Shown in pieces: positions 37,798 to 45,630 of a stretch of DNA of 64,000 nt. Source of the stretch: Paraglaciecola sp. (GTDB lineage Bacteria; Pseudomonadota; Gammaproteobacteria; Enterobacterales; Alteromonadaceae). The position numbers and the translations under genes are program-made. The stretch is taken from positions 1 through 64,000 of the forward strand of contig NZ_JANQVQ010000331.1 in NCBI RefSeq assembly GCF_030730205.1, read 5' to 3'. Position 1 is the first letter of the stretch, and every line of letters starts with the position of its first letter. The notes under the pieces were generated by a model, which saw only the letters and a list, made by a program, of their open reading frames with translations, had not been told where the DNA came from and did not search any database.

Positions 37798-38889
37798 ATG
37801 CTAGCTCAGTTGACTCAGCCACTGCCCCTAAGCTTGTTGGTCATCATCGTGGTATATACGCTGCTACTGATCCTTATGTGGCGCAAACTACCACGCCCCG
37901 AAAAACAAATGTTTCCTTTACTGAGTGCATCATCGAGCAAAGTAGATGAGCATCAAGATGCTGAAGCCATTCAACGCTTCAAAGAAAAAGCCGATGAATC
38001 CATGCGCTTAACTCAGACCTTCCGAAAGTTTGTGCCCAAACAGTTTGTCGATCATTTTGCCAAACACGGTTCTTCATCTCTTGAACTAGGCCGCGCTGAT
38101 GAAGACGAACTAGCGATCTTATTTTGTGATATTCGCGGCTTTACTGGCCTGTCTGAAAAAATGAGCCCACAAGAATTAATGAATTTTCTCAATTCTTACT
38201 TTTTGCGGATGAACGACCCCATTCATCAAAATGGGGGCTTTATCGATAAATTTATTGGTGACGCCATTATGGCTTTGTTTGATCGTCCGGAAGGCGAAAA
38301 CTCCGACAAAGCGCAAGACGCCATTCGGGCGGCACTTGATTTACGTTATGCCATCAATATTTATAACCAACATCGGAGTAACTCAAATTATCCGCCGATC
38401 AATATTGGCATAGGAATTCACTTTGGCCCTGTCATCATTGGTACCGTTGGGTCTGATGATCGCATGGATACCACTGTCATTGGTGATAGCGTGAATATTG
38501 CATTTCGCTTAGAAGCCTTAGCGCCACTTTACCAAACAGATATCGTAGTGAGTGCCGCAACCCTTGACGTTGCAGAAGCCAAGGCGCACTTTAGTTTTCG
38601 AGTATTAGATCTGGTGAGGGTAAAAGGTCGTCGTTCACCTATAGAAATTTATGAAATCATTGATCACTTACCCATTGAAACCCAGCGTTTGAAATTAGCC
38701 AATTCAGACTTAATCGCCAAGGGCTTACGCAATCGTATTAAACAAAACTGGCCTAAAGCGCTAGGGTATTTTGAACAAGCACGGCAGATCAATCCACACG
38801 ACTCATTGGTAAGACATCACTTAGAACAATGCAAAAAATTACAGCAACTCGAGTTAGGCACTGATTGGGATGGCGCGGTTTTACTGTAA
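37798..38889 (+). CDS. Class III adenylate/guanylate cyclase with one membrane span
   Basis: I choose the ATG at 37798 (363 residues); a TTG upstream at 37765 is in frame. One span at about residues 9-27 is followed by a short linker and a class III cyclase domain (about 100-295). Metal-binding Asp111 (LFCDIRGFTGLSE) and Asp155 (FIDKFIGDAIMAL), Lys151 for purine recognition and the Asn-x3-Arg pair in DSVNIAFRLE are all present, so it should be active and most likely makes cAMP. A TPR-like helical part (ALGYFEQARQINP) closes the protein. No signal input domain is seen beyond the span. Confidence 0.92.
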   Translation: MLAQLTQPLPLSLLVIIVVYTLLLILMWRKLPRPEKQMFPLLSASSSKVDEHQDAEAIQRFKEKADESMRLTQTFRKFVPKQFVDHFAKHGSSSLELGRADEDELAILFCDIRGFTGLSEKMSPQELMNFLNSYFLRMNDPIHQNGGFIDKFIGDAIMALFDRPEGENSDKAQDAIRAALDLRYAINIYNQHRSNSNYPPINIGIGIHFGPVIIGTVGSDDRMDTTVIGDSVNIAFRLEALAPLYQTDIVVSAATLDVAEAKAHFSFRVLDLVRVKGRRSPIEIYEIIDHLPIETQRLKLANSDLIAKGLRNRIKQNWPKALGYFEQARQINPHDSLVRHHLEQCKKLQQLELGTDWDGAVLL

Positions 38890-38905
38890 TAGTAAAGAAC
38901 AGCGT

Positions 38906-39832
38906 TTATTGATTTTTGGCGTGTTGCTTAATAAAGTTTACCGATGGCGCAAAAAAAGCACCGCCAGTTTGGGCATTCATATAATCCAGTAATCTGTCGT
39001 ACATACCTTGTTCTGTTCCAAATATCATGCTGCGCAACATCTTTTTAAAGGGTTGTGGACTGCTTGCACAACTAACAAACATACTGCCTTGCACCGACAT
39101 ATCCCCAAAAGGCATACTGTGGCGTAATAACTCAATTTTTTCTAGATTATCAGCGCTATGGTGACTGCGCTTGGCGTGCGAGTAGTCAGCCATTTCGTCA
39201 GTATCAAAGGGGACATTGGCACTCTTACTGCAGCCCATAATGTCCTCTTGCGTGGACTCATGCAGTAATTGCCAGCTTTGCATATTAATTTGATAGCGTT
39301 GCACGTGCACATAGCTGCCACCAGCAAAATCAGGATCCTTGTCACCCACAACTGCAATAGCAAATTTCTGCATGCCCTTGGGATTAGAAACCGACTCCAT
39401 AAAACCGGTTAATTCACGCCCATCTAAATAGCGAAAACCTCTCACCTCCTCCACTAAATCTACATGAGGTTTAAGTAACTGACAAATTTCGACGCCTAAG
39501 GCATGGCATACATCGAGTCTATCGGCGCGAATTTGCACGAATAGGTCGCCAGGTGAAACTGGGGCATTGCGATCTTCGCAATGCATATCAGGAAATGGCG
39601 CTAACTCTTGAGGAATCAAACCAGGATACAGCTCGTGCCAATAATGCGCGCCAATGGCGATAATGCCAGACACCATGGCCTCATAATATTCGTCATCAAA
39701 ATGGGTAAACAATTCCAAAATGTAAGCCAGCTTCGTGCGTATAGCTTCATCTTCATCGTCGACAACGTTGAAGATTAAGTACAAAGAGTGCAAATTCGGC
39801 TCTGCACAAATGCCTTTCTGGGCTTGGGTCAT
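38906..39832 (-). CDS. Dyp-type peroxidase with altered GXXDG motif
   Basis: The 308-residue haem peroxidase is of the YfeX/TyrA-like class. Landmarks are LFVQIRADRLDVCHAL, GFRYLDGREL, GGSYVHVQRYQINMQSW and a likely proximal His219 (SHAKRSHH). The usual GXXDG motif reads GFMES at 143-147, so the catalytic Asp is replaced by Glu146 and the following Gly by Ser. Whether this keeps peroxide activity is open. No signal peptide is present. Convergent with the cyclase gene. Confidence 0.88.
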   Translation of the reverse strand: MTQAQKGICAEPNLHSLYLIFNVVDDEDEAIRTKLAYILELFTHFDDEYYEAMVSGIIAIGAHYWHELYPGLIPQELAPFPDMHCEDRNAPVSPGDLFVQIRADRLDVCHALGVEICQLLKPHVDLVEEVRGFRYLDGRELTGFMESVSNPKGMQKFAIAVVGDKDPDFAGGSYVHVQRYQINMQSWQLLHESTQEDIMGCSKSANVPFDTDEMADYSHAKRSHHSADNLEKIELLRHSMPFGDMSVQGSMFVSCASSPQPFKKMLRSMIFGTEQGMYDRLLDYMNAQTGGAFFAPSVNFIKQHAKNQ

Positions 39833-39917
39833 ATAACCAATAGTCGCTTAAATTTCTTAAGCTAACTATACGTTATTATTGAATTTATTGAAGTTTTTAG
39901 TGGCAATTTTGCGCCAT

Positions 39918-39941
39918 AAAAAAACCCCGCTATTTGCGGGG
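39918..39941 (-). terminator. Rho-independent terminator of amtB
   Basis: CCCCGC and GCGGGG with a TATTT loop form a six-pair stem followed, on the minus strand, by seven T. A second 8-base inverted repeat (CGAGAGAT, 39968-39988) lies between it and the amtB stop. Confidence 0.85.
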
Positions 39942-40035
39942 TTATGGCCTTCCTGGCTTAGGTATACGAGAGATTTTTAATCTCTCGGCCCCATGGTGCT
40001 TTTATTATTTTTATACCATTTAACTCTTTGAAAAA

Positions 40036-41283
40036 TTAACCGCGTTGGCTAGTGAAATCAGGATAGGCTTCTAAGCCACACTCGCTAATGTCAACACCTT
40101 CGAACTCTTCTTCTTCACTGACGCGGATACCGATGACTGCTTTGATAATGGCCCAAACAATTAAGCTCACTACAAATACCCAAACAAAGATGGTAGCAGC
40201 GCCAATAAGTTGACCAGAGAAGCTTACGCCGTCGTTAGTCACTGGCACGAGTAATAGACCTAATAAGCCGACTACACCGTGAACCGAAATCGCACCAACA
40301 GGATCATCAATTTTTAATTTATCTAAACCTAGAATACTTAATACAACCAAGATACCACCCAAAGCGCCAAACAAGGTTGCTTCTAATGGAGAAGGTGTTA
40401 AAGGCTCTGCAGTGATTGCCACTAAACCAGCTAAAGCGCCGTTTAATGCCATGGTTAAGTCCGCTTTTTTGAATAAGATACGCGCTAAAATAAGAGCGGC
40501 AACTAAACCACCAGCAGCAGCTGCATTAGTGTTTAAGAATACTAATGCGACTGAGTTAGCACTTTCAACACTGGCAAGGGCTAATACTGAACCACCGTTA
40601 AAACCAAACCAGCCCATCCATAAGATAAACGTACCTAGCGTTGCTAAAGGTAGGTTAGAACCAGGAATAGCATGAGTTTTTCCATCAGCGCTATATTTAC
40701 CTTTACGAGCACCAAGTAATAACACACCGGCTAAGGCTGCAGCAGCACCTGCCATGTGGACGATACCTGAACCTGCGAAGTCAGAAAATCCTAAATCACC
40801 AAGAGTGTACATACCAAATACAGACTGTCCGCCCCACGTCCAGCTACCTTCCATTGGATAGATGAATGCTGTCATGACAACTGCGAAAGCTAAGAATGCC
40901 CATAACTTCATACGCTCAGCGACCGCGCCAGATACAATTGACATTGCGGTAGCAACAAAAACAACTTGGAAAAAGAAGTCTGAAGCAGGTGAGTACGTAG
41001 CTGGCTCTTCGGCTACGCCAGTTGCACCATCCGCAGCGATACCTGATAAGAACATAACAAACTCATCGCCACCGTACATGATTGAGTAACCACAAACCAT
41101 GAACATGATGCAAGAAATCGCATACAACGCGACGTTTTTAGTTAAAATTTCAGTGGTGTTTTTAGCACGGACTAAGCCCGCTTCTAACATGGTGAAACCA
41201 GCAGCCATCCACATGACTAAGGCACCACAGATTAAAAAGTAAAATGTATCGAGGGCATAGCCCAATTCAAATGTAATTTCCAT
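40036..41283 (-). CDS. amtB: Ammonium transporter AmtB
   Basis: The 415-residue channel imports ammonium. It has about eleven spans, the FTMLEAGLVRAKNT segment near 31-44, the two pore His residues in GSGIVHMAGA and GAISVHGVVG, and the Asp-rich end AYPDFTSQRG. It lies 17 bases behind glnK in a glnK-amtB operon; GlnK closes the channel when nitrogen is sufficient. Confidence 0.96.
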   Translation of the reverse strand: MEITFELGYALDTFYFLICGALVMWMAAGFTMLEAGLVRAKNTTEILTKNVALYAISCIMFMVCGYSIMYGGDEFVMFLSGIAADGATGVAEEPATYSPASDFFFQVVFVATAMSIVSGAVAERMKLWAFLAFAVVMTAFIYPMEGSWTWGGQSVFGMYTLGDLGFSDFAGSGIVHMAGAAAALAGVLLLGARKGKYSADGKTHAIPGSNLPLATLGTFILWMGWFGFNGGSVLALASVESANSVALVFLNTNAAAAGGLVAALILARILFKKADLTMALNGALAGLVAITAEPLTPSPLEATLFGALGGILVVLSILGLDKLKIDDPVGAISVHGVVGLLGLLLVPVTNDGVSFSGQLIGAATIFVWVFVVSLIVWAIIKAVIGIRVSEEEEFEGVDISECGLEAYPDFTSQRG

Positions 41284-41300
41284 TGTTCTCTCCTAAGCTA

Positions 41301-41657
<357 letters not shown>

Positions 41658-41694
41658 TTATTGATTTTGTATTGCAAGTCGCTGAACAACACAT

Positions 41695-41710
41695 AACAAG
41701 TCCTATGCCA
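41695..41710 (-). promoter_or_regulatory. Sigma-54-like promoter of glnK-amtB
   Basis: On the minus strand the sequence TGGCAT-AGGAC-TTGTT matches the -24/-12 consensus TGGCAC-N5-TTGCW in 5 of 6 and most of the second half; the -12 pair is GT instead of GC. Transcription would start about 45-50 bases before the glnK start. Two NtrC-like sites lie at the usual distance upstream. Confidence 0.6.
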
Positions 41711-41773
41711 CAAACAAAAAACATTATATTTCAATGTGTTAATCAAATTACGACCCCAAAAACATGTTTTTTT

Positions 41774-41821
41774 TGCACACAATTGGTTCGCAAAACGGTT
41801 TTCGACCCACTTTGGTGCATC
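41774..41821 (-). promoter_or_regulatory. Two NtrC-like binding sites upstream of glnK
   Basis: The NtrC consensus is TGCACC-N5-GGTGCA. Site 1 (41805-41821, minus strand TGCACC-AAAGT-GGGTCG) and site 2 (41774-41790, plus strand TGCACA-CAATT-GGTTCG) each match 9 of 12 positions. They lie about 90-130 bases upstream of the expected start, the normal place for NtrC enhancers. The assignment is by eye. Confidence 0.5.
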
Positions 41822-41968
41822 AAAGCGTTTTGCTGGCCCTGATGAGTAACAAGATAAACAGTCGTCAAAGAAAATTGCTTCCCTTATAATCACTTATCAT
41901 CATCTCACTTGGTAAACTTTTCTCTGAGCCGGTGAAGCCACACTGTTTCAGCCTAAAAAGGAGCGCGT

Positions 41969-42337
41969 ATGCAATATGAAATAAGTACTGTTAACGACAC
42001 CGTTACGGTTAAATTTGAGGGGACCCTTAGCGCATTAGATTTAATTTTTATGAATCAAGATCCAAGCTATCGACAAGCGCTGAATCACAACACTAAGTTG
42101 TTTTTAGACTTCAGCCAAATTGTTGGCTCAACGCTCACTGCCGAAGATACTACTGGTTTAGCATTATTAGGCAAACGGGATGCCGAAAAAGCCACCAACA
42201 TCCATTTGGTGATATTGCTTGGGTATGCTGAAGCTGAAAGTATTGGTATGGTTTTAAAAACTATTTTTGCCGGGAGCACTTGGAAAGTAACGGTTGCAGA
42301 AACTCGAGACGAAGCTCGACAAGCACTGCAACAATAG
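41969..42337 (+). CDS. STAS-like small protein
   Basis: The 122-residue soluble protein has an AGGAG site and a beta-alpha pattern (VTVKFEGTLSALD, KLFLDFSQIVGSTLTAEDTTGLALLG, IHLVILLGYAE) resembling STAS/SpoIIAA-like domains. No further function can be given. It is divergent from glnK. Confidence 0.65.
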   Translation: MQYEISTVNDTVTVKFEGTLSALDLIFMNQDPSYRQALNHNTKLFLDFSQIVGSTLTAEDTTGLALLGKRDAEKATNIHLVILLGYAEAESIGMVLKTIFAGSTWKVTVAETRDEARQALQQ

Positions 42338-42418
42338 AACCTGAGGGGCGAAGGGAACTTTATGCTTTTTATAGGCTCTACGCTTGACGCAAATAAAATG
42401 GATAGGTCGATTCGATAA

Positions 42419-43240
42419 GTGCTAAAAAATCAAAATAGTCGATTGGGCATTATCGTAGTTGCTTCCATTTTAATCCATGCTGTTCTCATTGCCGCGCTTT
42501 ATTTTGGCAAAAAAGCTCCGATTGCCCTCCCTGAGACGCCGTCAATAATTCAAGCCGAATTGCTGTTTGTAGATACGGCAAGCTTTTTACCTGCCGAAGC
42601 ATCACAAGCTCAAGAAGAGGAACTGCCCGCTCCCGAGCCAGAACCTGAACCTGAACCTGAACCTGAGAAACCTAAACCAAGCCCAGCGACGACTGAAGAA
42701 AAAACGCGAGCACAGGCGATTATTTCTGAGCCGAATGAGCCGACTCCTCTACCAAAGCCAGAGGTAGAAGAACAGCAAGAAGACCAAGAATTGACAGATG
42801 ACGTCGTGCCTAATGAAACACAAGAGCCTTTTGCCAACGATACCATCTTGTCTGCAACTGAAGCTGTAAAAAGCTCAGAAAACACGATTTATCAACAACC
42901 CATACAGGACGTTGCAAAAAGTCAGCTGCATTCACTCCAACAACGTCAGTTAAATAGCTTAGCTGCGCAAGCAGCGAGTGAGTACCGGCAACAGCGTGAT
43001 CATCCAACAATAGGTGCGCCAGAAGGGGATTCATTCTTAACTGAGGAAGAACGATTTACGCAAAAAATCACAACCAGTGTTGATTGCAGCTCAACCACTA
43101 ATCAAACGCTAGCGGTTGTGATGGGAATAATGGGCGGTCGAGTAAAATGCAGTGAACCGCCCCCTTTTGATTCATTTATTCAAAAGCGCTTAAACAAACG
43201 CGCAGAGTTACCCGCATTGCAAGATAAAAACAAGCCGTAA
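42419..43240 (+). CDS. TonB/TolA-like N-anchored protein with Pro-Glu repeat
   Basis: The 273-residue protein starts with a GTG, has a single N-terminal span (IIVVASILIHAVLIAALYFG near 9-28), and then a Pro-Glu linker made of tandem GAACCT units (42641-42664). This is the build of TonB or TolA. The C-terminus is not a recognisable TonB domain, but holds a conserved-looking Cys pair (VDCSSTTNQ, GRVKCSEPPPF). It may span the periplasm. Function unknown. Ends 32 bases from the PBP gene, convergent. Confidence 0.65.
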   Translation: MLKNQNSRLGIIVVASILIHAVLIAALYFGKKAPIALPETPSIIQAELLFVDTASFLPAEASQAQEEELPAPEPEPEPEPEPEKPKPSPATTEEKTRAQAIISEPNEPTPLPKPEVEEQQEDQELTDDVVPNETQEPFANDTILSATEAVKSSENTIYQQPIQDVAKSQLHSLQQRQLNSLAAQAASEYRQQRDHPTIGAPEGDSFLTEEERFTQKITTSVDCSSTTNQTLAVVMGIMGGRVKCSEPPPFDSFIQKRLNKRAELPALQDKNKP

Positions 43241-43272
43241 AACGGGTAGCCCTGGCATCACGCTCTTTGCGA

Positions 43273-45630
43273 TTATCCGAACAATCGTTCCCACAGGCTT
43301 TTGGATTTTTCTGGCTTGTTTGACTCACCGATGCAGTTTTTCGGTGCCTTAGGTAAGGCAGCGCTAATGGCAGGCAAGCTCATGGTATTTTTACACCCTG
43401 CCTGACTGACCATACCGCTAGCAATGTCAAAATGCGCAATACTGAGGCCCTCAGGAAAACGTCTTACAAACGATTTGGGCGCTTGGCGCTTTTGATAATC
43501 GATAAAGATTTGCATTGCGCCGCTGGCACCACTTAGGTTGACCGGTTGATTGTTGTCTTTGCCAATCCATGTTGTCACCAAAATATTATTATCATAACCA
43601 CTGAACCAGCTATCACGATAATCATCCGTTGTACCGGTTTTACCCGCCATATTGATGTCAGCAAACTGCTGATGAACTTGTTTAGCCGTACCTTCTAACG
43701 TTACTTTATGTAGCGCATAATTTAGAAGATAGGTGGCTTGTTCGTCCACCCTTTGCTCGGCCGCTTCAGTAAAGCGCCATAACAAATCGTTATCTGGCGA
43801 CATGATGTTAGTAATGCTATGCAAGGGTAGATAACGGCCATGATTCGCGATAGTTTGAAACATTTGATTGACTTGTATAGGCGAGAAATTTACCGCGCCT
43901 AAGGTCAAAGCAGGATACAAATCAATATCCTCTTCAACGCCTAGCCGCCAAATTGTATCGCTTATCGCGCCTAATCCGAGTTGCATACCTAGCGACACGG
44001 TAGGAACATTTAAAGACTGCACCAAAGCCGTCATCAAAGGCACTTGCCCTCTAAAGGTTTTGTCAGAGTTCAGCGGCTCCCACACCTTTCCTTGACTACT
44101 CTTTAGGGTGATGGGTTCGTCGGTAAGCAAGGTCGCTAAGTTATACTCAGCAGATTGCTCGAGTGCAGTAAGATAAATGGCTGGCTTGACTAAAGAACCA
44201 ATGGCGCGCTTCGCATCGATGGCACGATTAAAGCCAGCATAATTAAAGTCTTTGCCTCCCACCAAGGCACGAATTTCACCTCTGGCAATATCCGTTACTA
44301 CCATCGCACCTTCAAATTCTGTTTTTCCTAAGCGCTTCTCTTGTTTCGCCACGCCTTCTGAAAGAGCAAGCTCGGCCTTAATTTGTGCATTGGTATCTAG
44401 GGTAGTAAACACCTTCAAACCCGACTGGCGAATGTCAGGATTAATCAACACTGTATTGAGTTCACGGCGTACCTTATCCATGAAGGCAGGGTGTTTGTCT
44501 TTTTTCAAACTCGCACCAGAGGCGAGTTGCAGATTATTGGCGACCGAATTTTTGTAATCCTTAGGCGTCAATAGGTTATTTTCCAACATGATGCGCAACA
44601 CCAGATCACGGCGTTCTTTAACACGTTCAGGGTGTTTACGTGGATTGTAGTAAGAGGGCCCTTTGATAATACCCACTAACATTGCCATTTCTTCCACACT
44701 TAATTCATTGATTGGGCGATCAAAATAAAAGAAACTGGCTAAACCAAAACCGAATACACCATTATTGCCGTTTTGACCAAGGAATACCTCATTTAGATAG
44801 GTTTCAAGAATTTCATTTTTGCTGTATTTCGCATCAATGATAATCGCCATGTAGGCCTCTTTTACTTTTCTAGATAAGGATTTTTCATTGGTAAGAAATA
44901 GGTTTTTAACGAGTTGCTGTGTAAGGGTACTGGCGCCCTGTACCGCTCTACCCGCTGCAATATTGGCTAACAAAGCCCGCATGATAGACATAGGAGCCAC
45001 GCCATGGTGTTGATAAAAATCATTATCTTCAACTAACACCAAGGCTTGTAAAAATGCCGGAGGAACATCCTCTAAACGCACTAACATACGGTCTTCGCGG
45101 CCCCCACTGACAAGGCGCGTGACGAGCCACGGCTCGAGATCAATTTGTTGCAGGGCATTACCCACGGGCAACTCACTAATTTGGCTCACTCTACCCGAAG
45201 TTATAGCAAGTTCGATATGACGAATGTCTTCAGCACCGTGAGGGAAATCAAATTTTCGCCTGACAAAACGAATCTTATTTTGCCCAAGAAGCTGGTACTC
45301 TCCCGAACTGTCTGCTCGATTTACCTTGCGATATCCTAGTAACTTAAGCTCTTCGATGATTTCAGACATGCTGATTTCTTGTTTGAGCTCTAAATGTAAG
45401 GGACGAGCAAAAATTTGAGCTGGGACCTGCCATTTATTACCACCAAACTTGGCTGAAATTTGGGTATTGAGGTAAAAGCCATAGGCGGTAAATACGACCA
45501 GACATACGAGAGTCAATTTCCACCAATGGCGCATCAACCATGCAAATGGATTTAACTTTTGCCACAGTGAACGTTTTTGAGTCGTTGCTGCGCTTGCTTT
45601 TGACGTGTTAGATTTTGTGGATTTGCTCAT
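43273..45630 (-). CDS. mrcB: Bifunctional penicillin-binding protein 1b
   Basis: The 785-residue class A PBP polymerises and cross-links peptidoglycan. One cytoplasmic N-terminal span (about 35-53) precedes a UB2H-like region, the glycosyltransferase domain (EDNDFYQHHGV with the catalytic Glu near 212) and the transpeptidase domain with the catalytic Ser in GSLVKPAIY near 480, SLN near 540 and KTGT near 665. The start overlaps the hrpB stop by one base (TGATG), so both are cotranscribed. Its homologue MrcB has this neighbour also in E. coli. Confidence 0.95.
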   Translation of the reverse strand: MSKSTKSNTSKASAATTQKRSLWQKLNPFAWLMRHWWKLTLVCLVVFTAYGFYLNTQISAKFGGNKWQVPAQIFARPLHLELKQEISMSEIIEELKLLGYRKVNRADSSGEYQLLGQNKIRFVRRKFDFPHGAEDIRHIELAITSGRVSQISELPVGNALQQIDLEPWLVTRLVSGGREDRMLVRLEDVPPAFLQALVLVEDNDFYQHHGVAPMSIMRALLANIAAGRAVQGASTLTQQLVKNLFLTNEKSLSRKVKEAYMAIIIDAKYSKNEILETYLNEVFLGQNGNNGVFGFGLASFFYFDRPINELSVEEMAMLVGIIKGPSYYNPRKHPERVKERRDLVLRIMLENNLLTPKDYKNSVANNLQLASGASLKKDKHPAFMDKVRRELNTVLINPDIRQSGLKVFTTLDTNAQIKAELALSEGVAKQEKRLGKTEFEGAMVVTDIARGEIRALVGGKDFNYAGFNRAIDAKRAIGSLVKPAIYLTALEQSAEYNLATLLTDEPITLKSSQGKVWEPLNSDKTFRGQVPLMTALVQSLNVPTVSLGMQLGLGAISDTIWRLGVEEDIDLYPALTLGAVNFSPIQVNQMFQTIANHGRYLPLHSITNIMSPDNDLLWRFTEAAEQRVDEQATYLLNYALHKVTLEGTAKQVHQQFADINMAGKTGTTDDYRDSWFSGYDNNILVTTWIGKDNNQPVNLSGASGAMQIFIDYQKRQAPKSFVRRFPEGLSIAHFDIASGMVSQAGCKNTMSLPAISAALPKAPKNCIGESNKPEKSKSLWERLFG

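Noticed and set aside
41665-41685. Second sigma-54-like element TTGTTC-N-TTGCA upstream of glnK
   Set aside because: It lacks the GG of the -24 element and scores clearly lower than the element at 41695-41710.
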